Source of the DNA: Asticcacaulis taihuensis
GTDB lineage: Bacteria > Pseudomonadota > Alphaproteobacteria > Caulobacterales > Caulobacteraceae
Direction of reading: 5' to 3'
DNA: 64,000 nt
Assembly (NCBI RefSeq): GCF_900100255.1
Contig: NZ_FMTS01000002.1
Span: forward strand, 335,400-399,399
Below are positions 56,024-64,000 of this stretch, one piece after another. The notes below the pieces were generated by a model that saw only the letters and a program-made list of their open reading frames with translations, was not told the origin of the DNA and did not search any database. Every line of letters starts with the position of its first letter. Position 1 is the stretch's first letter. The position numbers and the translations under genes were made by a program.

Positions 56024-56160
56024 GGCGCAAACTCCCTCAAATTTGTGTGTGAGGTCGAGCATACTTACGCGTACGTAAGGATTACATGCGCAGCCGCGCC
56101 GCGAATTATAAGTGAGGGATGGCCGGCTATTGCCCGCCGGGGCGCGCGATAACCGCCGGA

Positions 56161-56898
56161 TCAAACGCGATTAAGCTCGGCCACCACGTCATAGGCATCA
56201 CCGCGATACCAGCTCTGGGTGAATTCGGCGGCGCGGCCATCAGCGAGGAAGCCGCGGCGTTCGATGAACAGGCCGGCGTCTCCCGGACGGATGCCGAGGA
56301 TCTCCGCCTGGTCGGCGCTGAAAGAGATGGCGCGCAGGCGTTGCAGGGCGCGCACCGGCCGATTGCCGGCGGCATCGAGTGCAGCATAGAGCGAATCCTC
56401 GACCACGCCCGGCGCCGGCAGGCAATAACCGGGAATGGTCGAACTTTCGAACGCCATGGTCTGGCCGTCGGCATAGCGCAGGCGCTGGAAACGATAGACA
56501 AGCGTGCCGGGCGACAGGCCCAGCGACAACGATTCCTCAGGCGTTACGGCGCCGGCCGATTTCGACAGCCATTCCGAATGCGGCACGCGGCCGCGCGAAA
56601 TCATATCCTCGGAAAAGGACGACAGTTTGGAAAAGCTTTTCTCGACCCGGCTGGCGACAAAGGTGCCGGCGCCGCGGCGGCGCGTGATCAGGCCCTCACT
56701 GACCAGGCCATCGACCGCCTTGCGCACGGTTAGGCGCGAGACGCCGAACTCTTCAGCCAGATCGCGCTCCGGCGGGATGGCGGCTTCGGGGCTGAGAACG
56801 CGCGACAGGATGGCGTCCCGCAGCACCTTCTGGAGCTGCATGTACAGGGGCGCCGGATCGTCGCTGACCAGCCTGCCGACGGTTTCGATAAATGACAT
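56161..56898 (-). CDS. GntR family regulator, UTRA type (NagR-like)
   Basis: 245 aa. The N-terminal winged helix has PLYMQLQKVLRDAILSRVL, IPPERDLAEEFGVSRLTVRKAVDGL and RRRGAGTFVAS; the UTRA effector domain follows (GTLVYRFQRLRYADGQTMAFE, FIERRGFLADGRAAEFTQSWYRGDAYDV). It is close in layout to NagR/DasR regulators that sense amino-sugar phosphates. It diverges from a GH20 hexosaminidase, which it probably represses. GGAAG precedes the ATG at 56898. Confidence 0.88.
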   Translation of the reverse strand: MSFIETVGRLVSDDPAPLYMQLQKVLRDAILSRVLSPEAAIPPERDLAEEFGVSRLTVRKAVDGLVSEGLITRRRGAGTFVASRVEKSFSKLSSFSEDMISRGRVPHSEWLSKSAGAVTPEESLSLGLSPGTLVYRFQRLRYADGQTMAFESSTIPGYCLPAPGVVEDSLYAALDAAGNRPVRALQRLRAISFSADQAEILGIRPGDAGLFIERRGFLADGRAAEFTQSWYRGDAYDVVAELNRV

Positions 56899-57366
56899 CT
56901 GTTCTTCCCAAAATCGCTTTAGGTCTGTTTTTGGTCGGCAATCCCTCAAAAAACCGGACAGGAACCACCACTCAAAAAACGCCGTTTTGAATTTGCAATC
57001 TATTGCACTGGTATTGTCTCGTCAATCCTTGGCAAGGACGAATTGATGTCGAGCTGGATCAAATACAAAGTTATCTTATGACGAAATACTCCTTGAAAAA
57101 CAGTTATATAAAAATACCGCATTCTGAATTTGACGCGCGACCGCGAAGCCTTCCTCTCAAAGCAGCTATCTGTGATGGAAATTGGTATTATCAGGGAGTG
57201 TCATTAAATAAGGCAATAAAATCAATTTGAAATAAGATCATATGGCGCACATTGGTTCTGTATTGGATATTTAAAAATCCATCACAGGTCTTGTCTAAGA
57301 ATTGACAAGGTGCAGACAGTACGCCAACCTGCGACGAGAATAAAAAGCTTGGGGAGAGGCATAGAC
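56899..57366. promoter_or_regulatory. Divergent region between the GntR regulator and GH20
   Basis: A 468-base region, with 57040-57300 clearly AT-rich compared with the genome. It contains two related words, CTGGTATTGTCT (57008-57019) and CAGGTCTTGTCT (57285-57296), which resemble half-sites of NagR/DasR-type operators. A 75-codon open frame at 57003-57230 has poor codon use and no ribosome site, so I do not call it a gene. Confidence 0.5.
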
Positions 57367-59883
57367 ATGCCGCATACATCACACCGCCTGAAAAGCCTGC
57401 TTGCCGCCACCCTGCTATCGGCTACCGCGCTCATGCCGACCAGGGCCGCCGTCGCGGCGCCGGCTGTAGCCAGTTTCGCCGATCAACTTGGCTACAAACT
57501 GACCGTGGTGCCCAATGCCACTCAGGACGGCTTCAATACCCGCCTCGACCTGACCGTGCCTAGGAGTGGCACGCCCACAGGCGCCTGGGCGCTTTATTTC
57601 GGCTCGGTCAGTCCGGTGGAGCCCGTCGGCGACAGTGTGTTCGACCTCACCCATATCAATGGCGACAATTACAAGCTGACGCCAAAGAGCGGCACCACCC
57701 TCAAACCCGGCGAGACCTATTCGCTCACCTGGGCGGGGCACGCAGCTTCCGGATACCTGGCCATGCCCAATGCCTATATCGTGGCAGATGGCACACCACC
57801 CACCACCATCGCCGCGTCGCGCACCACATTCGATCCGGCGACCGGACTGGAATCCCTGCCTTTCGTCACACCAATCACCGACGAGGCCACCACCCGCAAA
57901 GGCCCGAACGACGCCACTCAATGGCTGACACCGGAACGAGCCTTTATCCAGAATGCCTCGCGTCAGGTGGCGCAGGCGAAACCCGACATCATTATCCTGC
58001 CGACGCCGGTTTCGGCCAAACACCTGGACGGCCAGCCCCTCAACCTGAACGCCGGCGTGGCGCTTAAGCTGAACGGACTGACCATTCCTGACATCAAGGC
58101 CGCGTTGGACGCCTCGCATCTGAAACTGGCTTCGCATGGCGTGCCGGTCGAGATCACTATCGGCGCCGGCCAACCTGAATCCTATCACCTGCTGGCACAG
58201 GACGGCAGGATCACCATCACGGCCGCCGATGCCGCCGGCGCCGCCTATGCCATTGAAAGCCTCAGCCAACAGGCGGCTTTCGAGCATAACCGACTGAAAC
58301 CGATCGAGATCAGCGACGCGCCGCGTTTCGGTTTCCGCGGCCTGCATATCGACCTGGCGCGCAACTTCCATTCCAAGGCGTTTATCCTCAACACCATCGA
58401 TCAGATGGCCGAGTACAAGCTCAACCGCCTGCATCTGCATCTGGGCGATGACGAGGGCTGGCGGCTGGCGATCGGCGCCTTGCCGGAACTGACCGAGATC
58501 GGCAGTCATCGCTGCCATGATCTGAAGGAAGACACCTGCCTGTTACCGCAGCTAGGCGCCGGGCCGCAAGGCTCTAAGATCGTTGATGGATATCTCAGCC
58601 GCGCCGACTATATCGAGATCGTCAAGGCCGCCGCCGCCCGTCATATCGAGGTCATTCCCTCGTTTGACATGCCCGGCCACAGCCGCGCCGCCGTGCGCTC
58701 TATGGAGGCCCGTTACCGCCGCCTGATGGCCGAAGGCAAGCCCGACGCCGCCAATGAATTCCGCCTTCAAGACCCGGATGACAAGACCGTCTACGACTCG
58801 ATTCAGCACTATAATGACAACACGCTGAACGTCTGCATCCCCTCGACCTATCACTTCATCGAAACCGTGATCGACGACATCAAGGCGATGCACGACGAAG
58901 CCGGCGTACCGCTGAAAATCTATCATATCGGCGCCGATGAAACCGCTGGCGCCTGGACCAACTCCCCCGCCTGTCAGGCGCTGGTGAAAGAAAAAGGCCT
59001 CGATCCGGCACATATGACGCCCTATTTCATCACCCAGGTGTCGCAGATGCTGGGCCAAAAAGGGATAGAGCCCGCTGGCTGGAGCGACGGCATGGGCCAT
59101 GTGAAGCCGGAGGACATGCCGAAGCAGGTTCAGTCCAATAGCTGGGGCGGCCTGTTCGGCGGCGGCGTGGCCGAAGCCTACCGTCAGGCCAATCGCGGCT
59201 GGGATATCGTGATGTCGACGCCCGAAGTCCTCTATCTCGACATGCCCTACGCGCCCGATCCGAAAGAGCGCGGCATGGACTGGGCGTCGCGCGGCACCGA
59301 TCTCTTCAAGGTCTTCGCCTTCATGCCGGAAAACCTGGCAGCCAATGCCAGTATCATGACGAATATCCAGGCGCATGGCCAGACCATCGCCGACACCGAG
59401 CCGCTGGAAGCCGGCCGCAAGATCACCGGGATGCAGGGCCAATTGTGGAGCGAGGGCGTGCGCGCCGACGGCATCGCCGACTATATGTTCTATCCGCGTG
59501 TCCTCGCCCTGGCCGAACGTGCCTGGCATACCGGCGCCTGGGAGCCGGCCTATGTCGCTGGCAAGTCCTACAGCTATGGCGACCGTCAGGTTGATGGTCA
59601 CGCGCTGCTGGCCGACTGGCAGAATTTCAATGACCGCCTGACGCCACTTCTGGCCGAACTGGATCGGGAACAGGTTGCTTATCGCCTGCCGCCGCCTGGC
59701 GCCCGCGTCACCGGCGGTATTTTCGAGGCCAACCTGGCCTATGGCGACCTGAAAATCCAGTATCGCACTCAGGGCGGCAAGTGGCTGACCTATGGGGACG
59801 CCGTCGAGGTAAGGGGGCCGGTCGAGGCGCGATCGGTGGCACCGGACGGCAGGCGCTTCAGCCGGATCGTTACGGTAAAATAG
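57367..59883 (+). CDS. Secreted GH20 beta-N-acetylhexosaminidase (chitobiase)
   Basis: 838 aa from the ATG at 57367 (GGGGAGAGG upstream), with a signal peptide ending TRAAVA. Domains: an N-terminal carbohydrate-binding beta-sandwich (CHB_HEX, about 30-170), GH20b (about 190-320), the catalytic barrel from RFGFRGLHIDLARNFHSK, and a small C-terminal immunoglobulin-like domain. The catalytic Asp-Glu pair is in HIGADETAGAW. It releases GlcNAc from chitobiose and other chitin fragments using substrate-assisted catalysis. The adjacent GntR regulator and the broken GH16 gene form its locus. Confidence 0.95.
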   Translation: MPHTSHRLKSLLAATLLSATALMPTRAAVAAPAVASFADQLGYKLTVVPNATQDGFNTRLDLTVPRSGTPTGAWALYFGSVSPVEPVGDSVFDLTHINGDNYKLTPKSGTTLKPGETYSLTWAGHAASGYLAMPNAYIVADGTPPTTIAASRTTFDPATGLESLPFVTPITDEATTRKGPNDATQWLTPERAFIQNASRQVAQAKPDIIILPTPVSAKHLDGQPLNLNAGVALKLNGLTIPDIKAALDASHLKLASHGVPVEITIGAGQPESYHLLAQDGRITITAADAAGAAYAIESLSQQAAFEHNRLKPIEISDAPRFGFRGLHIDLARNFHSKAFILNTIDQMAEYKLNRLHLHLGDDEGWRLAIGALPELTEIGSHRCHDLKEDTCLLPQLGAGPQGSKIVDGYLSRADYIEIVKAAAARHIEVIPSFDMPGHSRAAVRSMEARYRRLMAEGKPDAANEFRLQDPDDKTVYDSIQHYNDNTLNVCIPSTYHFIETVIDDIKAMHDEAGVPLKIYHIGADETAGAWTNSPACQALVKEKGLDPAHMTPYFITQVSQMLGQKGIEPAGWSDGMGHVKPEDMPKQVQSNSWGGLFGGGVAEAYRQANRGWDIVMSTPEVLYLDMPYAPDPKERGMDWASRGTDLFKVFAFMPENLAANASIMTNIQAHGQTIADTEPLEAGRKITGMQGQLWSEGVRADGIADYMFYPRVLALAERAWHTGAWEPAYVAGKSYSYGDRQVDGHALLADWQNFNDRLTPLLAELDREQVAYRLPPPGARVTGGIFEANLAYGDLKIQYRTQGGKWLTYGDAVEVRGPVEARSVAPDGRRFSRIVTVK

Positions 59884-59896
59884 AGGGAGCACGGAT

Positions 59897-60813
59897 ATAC
59901 ACAGGCATGGACTCATTGGCGCTGTCGCCTTTATCGCCCTCAGCGCCAGCGCGCTTTCCGCCTGCGGTGGTGGAGGCGGCGGCGGAGTCAGCACAGGCGG
60001 CGGCAGCCACAGTTCGTCCTCCTCTTCTTCATCTTCCTCATCTTCTTCCAGCAGTTCATCCTCATCCAGCTCAGTGGGGGCGCCTGCCGGATACAATCTG
60101 GTCTGGTCGGATGACTTCTCGACCGACGGCCTGCCGGATTCCACCGTGTGGACCTACGACACCCAGGCCAACGCCACCGGCTGGTACAACAATGAATAGC
60201 AGTACTACGGCGTGGGCCGGCTGGAAAATTCCAGTATCTCCGACGGCATCCTGTCGATCACCGCGCGCAAGGAAGATCTGACCGCCGCCGCCGATATGGC
60301 GGCCAACATTATACTTCCGCCCGCCTGATCACCCAGGGCAAGAAGAGCTGGACCTACGGTTATTTCGGGGCCCGCGCCAAGCTGCCGTGCGGCCAGGGCA
60401 CCTGGCCGGCCATCTGGATGCTGGGGGAAAACGGTTCCTGGCCCGGCGCCGGCGAAATTGACATCATGGAGCAGGTCAATTCCGACACCACCATCTACGG
60501 TACGATCCATAACCAGCAGACGGTCAATACCGGCGTCACCGGCGGCGCGCATATTTCCGTGCCCACGGCCTGTACCGATTTCCATATCTATCAAATGACC
60601 TGGACGGCCGAAAAGATCGAGATCGGTGTCGATGGCACGGTCTACCAGACCTATACCAACGCCCATGCCGGCCACGACCAATGGCCCTTCGACGACCCAC
60701 AATTCCTGCTGCTCAACCTGGCCATCGGCGGCGACTGGCCGGGGGCGGTCGATTACACCATCTTTCCGAAAACCTTCCAGATCGACTACGTCAAAGTTTA
60801 TCAGAAGCCTTGA
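59897..60813 (+). pseudogene. GH16 beta-glucanase lipoprotein, inactivated by three lesions
   Basis: The conceptual product is a lipoprotein: the signal HRHGLIGAVAFIALSASALS with lipobox LSAC, a Gly tract, a run of about 20 Ser, then a GH16 domain (YNLVWSDDF, TWPAIWMLGENGSWPGAGEI, DIMEQ). Lesions: the expected start is ATA at 59897, eight bases after GGGAG; codon 101 is TAG (60197-60199) where GH16 enzymes have the Gln of NNEQQYY; one G is missing at about 60298-60300, shifting the frame. Downstream of that the catalytic EIDIMEQ and C-terminus (DYVKVYQKP) are intact. It lies 13 bases after GH20. Confidence 0.88.
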
Positions 60814-60868
60814 GCGCTCAGAGGCCGCGCGGGCGCCTCGCATAGGCTCTGGCAGGCAGCCACCTTTG

Positions 60869-60892
60869 CCAAATCCCGATATCGGGATTTGG
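60869..60892. promoter_or_regulatory. Perfect 24-bp palindrome
   Basis: CCAAATCCCGAT followed by ATCGGGATTTGG, 77 bases before the PPOX gene start. It could be an operator or a transcription-pausing stem; it lacks a T run. Confidence 0.5.
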
Positions 60893-60969
60893 AATCGCTG
60901 ATCGTATCCTTATCACCCGAAGCCCATGGTGAGCCTCTTTTAGGACGTTACATGGCCAAGGAGGTTCAC

Positions 60970-61488
60970 ATGGACACACTGCATGGCGCCGAGGCGCGCG
61001 AAAAAATCTGGTCGCTGATCAAGGATATCCGGGTGGCGCAACTGGCCACCACCGACGACTCCGGCCGCATCTTCCACGCCCGGCCGATGATCGCCCAGAA
61101 CCTGAAGGATTCGCACGACGCGTTCGACGGCACTCTGTGGTTTTTCACCTCCGACGACAGCCGCAAGGCCCACGAGATCGAGCACAATTCACATGCCCTG
61201 CTCACCTATGCTGATAATGGCAAGCAGGCCTATGTATCCGTCTCCGGCCAGGCTTATCTGGAACGCAACCGCGCGGTGATCGACGAATACTGGAACGACG
61301 CCAATAAGGCGTGGTTCCCGGAAGGCAAGGACGATCCGCACCTGGTCCTGATCCGCTTTGAAGCCGAGGACGCCGAATTCTGGCATGGCCCCGGCCCGGT
61401 CATCATGGGCCTGGCCTATTTGAAGACGCTGGTGACCGGCGATCAGCCGGATGTCGGCAAATTTGGCAAAGCGAACCTGCAGCATTAA
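60970..61488 (+). CDS. Pyridoxamine 5'-phosphate oxidase-fold general stress protein
   Basis: A 172-residue split-barrel flavin-binding protein. The start MDTLHGAEAREKIWSLIKDI is fixed by AAGGAGG six bases upstream. RVAQLATTDDSGRIFHARPM and LWFFTSDDSRKAHEIEHNSHALLTYAD are typical of the general stress group related to B. subtilis YdaG and the plant-pathogen GSP. It probably binds FMN or FAD; the substrate is unknown. Confidence 0.9.
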   Translation: MDTLHGAEAREKIWSLIKDIRVAQLATTDDSGRIFHARPMIAQNLKDSHDAFDGTLWFFTSDDSRKAHEIEHNSHALLTYADNGKQAYVSVSGQAYLERNRAVIDEYWNDANKAWFPEGKDDPHLVLIRFEAEDAEFWHGPGPVIMGLAYLKTLVTGDQPDVGKFGKANLQH

Positions 61489-61492
61489 TTTT

Positions 61493-61610
61493 ATGGGGTT
61501 TGGGGCCTGTGGCCCCAAGTCTTTTCCCCTTCAAAGAAAAACCCGGCCTTCCAGGGCCGGGTTTTTCTTTGAAAAGCAAGGTTTATGGGGCCACGTGCCC
61601 CAAACCCCGT
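61493..61610. terminator. Nested inverted repeats between convergent genes
   Basis: The core is a 16-bp perfect stem, AAAGAAAAACCCGGCC (61533-61548) with GGCCGGGTTTTTCTTT (61555-61570), a bidirectional terminator. It is enclosed by a second pair, ATGGGGTTTGGGGC (61493-61506) and GCCCCAAACCCCGT (61597-61610), with one mismatch. Confidence 0.85.
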
Positions 61611-61613
61611 AAG

Positions 61614-63020
61614 TCACATCTGCATGGTCCAGTTTTCGACGCCCATGGCCGCCTGACGGACCGCTTCCGAGCGCGTTGGGTGCGGGTGGCAGGTGCGGGC
61701 CAGGTCTTCAGATGCGCCGCCAAAGGCCATCAGCACGCAGGCTTCACCGATCATTTCGCCAACCTGCGGGCCCATCATGTGAACACCCAGCACCTTGTCG
61801 GTTTTGGCATCGGCGATGAACTTCACGAAGCCTTCGGTCTCATGATTGATCTTGGCGCGGCTGTTGGCCATGAAGGGGAACTTGCCGGTCTTGTAGGCCA
61901 CGCCCGATGCCTTGACCTGCTCTTCGGTCTGGCCCACCCAGGCCACTTCCGGCGAGGTATAGACGACCGACGGCACCAGGTTGTAATCAACGTGGCCGGC
62001 CTTGCCGGCGATCAGTTCGATACAGGCGACCGCATCTTCTTCCGCCTTGTGCGCCAGCATTGGCCCCAGGATCACGTCGCCGATGGCCCAGACGCCCGGC
62101 GCGGCCGTCTTGAAGTGGTTGGTCGGGATAAAGCCGCGTTGATCCGGCGTAACACCCACCGATTCCAGGCCGAGGCCCTTGGTGAACGGACGGCGACCGA
62201 TGGCAACCAGCACCACATCGGCGCTCAGCTTTTCCTGTGCGCCACCGGCGGCGGGCTCCAGCGTCAGTTCCACGCCCTTGACGCCGGTCTTGGCCGAGGT
62301 GACCTTGGTGCCGAGCTTGAAGGTGAAGCCCTGTTTGGTCAGCGTTTTCTGGAAGGCGGTGGCGGTTTCAGTATCCATGCCCGGCGTGATGCGGTCGAGG
62401 AACTCGACCACCGTCACCTGCGCACCGAGACGGCGCCAGACCGAGCCCAGTTCGAGGCCGATAATGCCGGCGCCGACGACGACGAGCGACTTCGGCACGG
62501 CGGACAGCGACAGGGCGCCGGTGGAATCGACGATCTGCTTCTGGTCGACATCAACGCCCGGCAGCGGGGTCGGCTCGGAACCGGTGGCGATGACGATGTT
62601 CTTCGTAGTCAGGTTCGAGGTGCTGCCGTCATTACCAGCGACCACGACCTTACCGGGGCCGGCGATCTTGCCGAAACCGGCATAGTAGGTGACCTTGTTC
62701 TTCTTCATCAGGAACTCGACGCCCTTGGTAAGCGCCGTGACGCTGTCCTGCTTGGCCTTCATCATCTGGACGAGATTGAGCTTCGGCGCCGGCACATCGA
62801 TACCGATCGTGCTGAACTCATGACCGGCGGCTTCGAACAGTTCCGAAGCGTGCAGCAGGGCCTTCGAGGGCATACAGCCGACGTTCAGGCAGGTGCCGCC
62901 CAGCACGCCGCGCGACTCGACGATGGCGGTTTTCAGGCCAAGCTGGCCGGCGCGCACAGCCGCATTGTAGCCGCCGGGACCACCGCCGATGATCACTACG
63001 TCGAAATTGTCGTCAGCCAT
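61614..63020 (-). CDS. lpd: Dihydrolipoyl dehydrogenase
   Basis: The E3 component of 2-oxoacid dehydrogenase complexes, reoxidising dihydrolipoamide with NAD+. 468 aa. FAD site VVIIGGGPGGYNAAVRAGQLG, redox disulfide GGTCLNVGCMPSK, NAD site VVVGAGIIGLELGSVWRRLG, and the C-terminal CHPHPTRSEAVRQAAM with the catalytic His. The partner dehydrogenase genes would lie to the right, outside the window, or elsewhere. Confidence 0.97.
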   Translation of the reverse strand: MADDNFDVVIIGGGPGGYNAAVRAGQLGLKTAIVESRGVLGGTCLNVGCMPSKALLHASELFEAAGHEFSTIGIDVPAPKLNLVQMMKAKQDSVTALTKGVEFLMKKNKVTYYAGFGKIAGPGKVVVAGNDGSTSNLTTKNIVIATGSEPTPLPGVDVDQKQIVDSTGALSLSAVPKSLVVVGAGIIGLELGSVWRRLGAQVTVVEFLDRITPGMDTETATAFQKTLTKQGFTFKLGTKVTSAKTGVKGVELTLEPAAGGAQEKLSADVVLVAIGRRPFTKGLGLESVGVTPDQRGFIPTNHFKTAAPGVWAIGDVILGPMLAHKAEEDAVACIELIAGKAGHVDYNLVPSVVYTSPEVAWVGQTEEQVKASGVAYKTGKFPFMANSRAKINHETEGFVKFIADAKTDKVLGVHMMGPQVGEMIGEACVLMAFGGASEDLARTCHPHPTRSEAVRQAAMGVENWTMQM

Positions 63021-63126
63021 GCGAAAGCCCTCTCACATAAGGAAATCTGTTGAGCGTTAGCTAGGAGCCTCGCCCCTTCGGGTCAAGTCAATTACGCAAG
63101 GCTTAAGGACTTTTTTGCGCCCCGGA

Positions 63127-63669
63127 TCAGGACAGCGCGGCGCGCCCGGCCTTCGGTATGGGCCGGAAGCGCGACATGTAGATGAAAAAGCCCAGAACCA
63201 GAGCCACCAGGGTCAGGGTATAGCGCGGATCCCAGCCGGACAGCACATTGAAAAGCTTGTCAGCCAGGCCCAGGCTGCGGTCGCCATTGGTCAGGTAGGT
63301 CAGGATCAGGTCAGCCGCGAAACCCAGCATGTAAATGAAGGCGGCGCGGAAATTGCCGTTGGCATGAAGAAAGGCCGCCAGCAGGTAAAGCGTGATCACC
63401 GCCCCCCACAGCCAGACCACCGGCTGGTTGTCGGTGACGATCGCCGTCACCGCCGTATCGCCCTGGATGGAATCGGTCAGCGGCGCAGCCTGTTCACCAG
63501 GCATCGGCGCGTTGAAGCCGCCGGAATAATCGGTGGAATCCATCGAGCGCGCCGTGATCGTCGGGCCGTTATCGACCGGCGGAAACAGGAAGGCTTTAGC
63601 GACCGGGAAAGCGATCCAGGCGACATAGACAATCACCACCAGTACGAGGAAGCCCCTTACATACTTCAT
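63127..63669 (-). CDS. Inner-membrane protein of unknown function
   Basis: 180 aa with about four membrane segments: KYVRGFLVLVVIVYVAWIAF at the start, then a periplasmic loop of about 60 residues, WLWGAVITLYLLAAFL, FRAAFIYMLGFAADLILTYL and LTLVALVLGFFIYM. The start is the ATG at 63669, with ACAGG nearby. I do not recognise the family. It is on the lpd strand, 106 bases upstream, and may be co-transcribed. Confidence 0.65.
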   Translation of the reverse strand: MKYVRGFLVLVVIVYVAWIAFPVAKAFLFPPVDNGPTITARSMDSTDYSGGFNAPMPGEQAAPLTDSIQGDTAVTAIVTDNQPVVWLWGAVITLYLLAAFLHANGNFRAAFIYMLGFAADLILTYLTNGDRSLGLADKLFNVLSGWDPRYTLTLVALVLGFFIYMSRFRPIPKAGRAALS

Positions 63670-63748
63670 CCTGTCACCTGTCCACGGGTTTATGGTTAAG
63701 ACGACCTTAACCCAAAGGACGGGCATTGGCCAGTCCTGCAACTGTGGC

Positions 63749-64000
63749 TTATTTATCGGCCCAGTTCTGCGGCGACAGCCCAACAGCGTAGCCCTTGTCA
63801 AAGACCTTGTTCATGCTTTCGGTATCGAAGGCCAGCATTCCGCCATCGATAAAGTCATCCGGCATGGCCGTCACCGACATGCTGAGATCATTGCGCTCGG
63901 CAAAGGCTTTCAGCGCTACCAGGGTGACGCGCGCCTGCGCCTTGGTGATGGTTTCCAGGCTGCGGGCGGCAATGGTGACGGCATTATTCTTAGTTACCGC
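63749..64000 (-). CDS. C-terminal part of a protein, possibly patatin-like (cut by window edge)
   Basis: An open frame of 83 codons entering from the right and ending in TAA at 63749-63751. Visible residues include RSLETITKAQARVTLVALKA, FIDGGMLAFDTESMNKVFDK and GYAVGLSPQNWADK. The ending FD-S-GYA pattern resembles C-termini of patatin-like phospholipases, but without the GxSxG and DGG motifs this cannot be confirmed. Confidence 0.45.
   Translation of the reverse strand, partial: AVTKNNAVTIAARSLETITKAQARVTLVALKAFAERNDLSMSVTAMPDDFIDGGMLAFDTESMNKVFDKGYAVGLSPQNWADK

Noticed and set aside
57003-57230. 75-codon open frame in the GntR/GH20 gap
   Set aside because: AT-rich with poor codon use, no ribosome site and no recognisable motif; it lies over likely operators.
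58552-60144. 530-codon minus-strand frame opposite GH20 with an acidic and proline-rich start
   Set aside because: Antisense of the GH20 gene and of the Ser-rich linker of the GH16 pseudogene; the runs of Glu come from reading the serine codons backwards.
59927-60281. Plus-strand frame starting MDSLALSPLSPSAPA after GH20
   Set aside because: It is the wrong frame of the GH16 lipoprotein signal and linker; the lipobox and GH16 homology are in another frame.

Overview
The window is about 60% G+C and reads as the chromosome of an alphaproteobacterium of the order Caulobacterales. An Asticcacaulis-like organism is my inference; no rRNA or marker alignment was available. Support comes from the aroA-cmk-rpsA-ihfB order, a FYDLN-acid (TIGR02300) protein, an atpHAGDC operon with a very short epsilon subunit, the rnd-lptCAB-rpoN-hpf-ptsN block, and many secreted glycoside hydrolases with LacI/GntR-type control, typical of oligotrophic carbohydrate scavengers.

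Layout. 1-5 kb: glmS (5' part) diverges from glmM, which here carries an in-frame N-terminal helix-turn-helix domain; then a membrane acyltransferase-like protein and a secreted TPR protein. 5-10 kb: transaldolase-type aldolase, rimO, CatB-like acetyltransferase, a small unknown protein, alpha/beta hydrolase, Hsp20. 10.5-17.4 kb (minus strand): ptsN, hpf, rpoN, lptB, lptA, lptC, ribonuclease D, dienelactone hydrolase, joining LPS export to nitrogen/stress control. 17.5-18.5 kb: tRNA-Ala(GGC) with a duplicated 3' end and terminator, and the FYDLN protein. 18.6-23.5 kb: aroA-cmk-rpsA, then ihfB-mscL. 23.6-30.6 kb: an alpha-glucan island with GH15 (minus) facing GH97 plus a double-domain esterase (plus), with four copies of a shared palindromic operator between them. 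30.7-32.8 kb: divergent polysaccharide deacetylase, rppH, DUF1428. 32.9-37.6 kb: F1 ATP synthase operon. 37.9-45.6 kb: terC, serine hydrolase, a long inverted repeat, an antitoxin-like remnant, priA with one zinc site apparently lost, DUF484, xerC, LacI regulator. 45.6-51.5 kb: flavin-dependent halogenase and a periplasmic molybdenum hydroxylase operon with its XdhC and MobA-like maturation factors. 51.6-53.3 kb: a secreted GH1 enzyme flanked by LacI-type operators. 53.3-55.6 kb: a three-gene cassette (membrane-anchored ATP-grasp-like protein, YqcI/YcgG-type haem N-hydroxylase-like protein, DUF1989 protein) that looks like an uncharacterised small-molecule pathway. 55.6-60.8 kb: two tiny membrane proteins, a NagR-like GntR regulator divergent from a GH20 hexosaminidase, and a GH16 lipoprotein pseudogene with three lesions. 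60.9-64 kb: PPOX-fold stress protein, lpd, a membrane protein and the 3' end of one more gene.

No CRISPR array, insertion sequence, rRNA or prophage was seen. The most unusual items are the ATP-grasp/N-hydroxylase/DUF1989 cassette, the HTH-GlmM fusion, the PriA cysteine losses, the attachment-site-like duplication at tRNA-Ala, the shared alpha-glucan operators, the multiply damaged GH16 gene and the hairpin that contains the xerC ribosome binding site.
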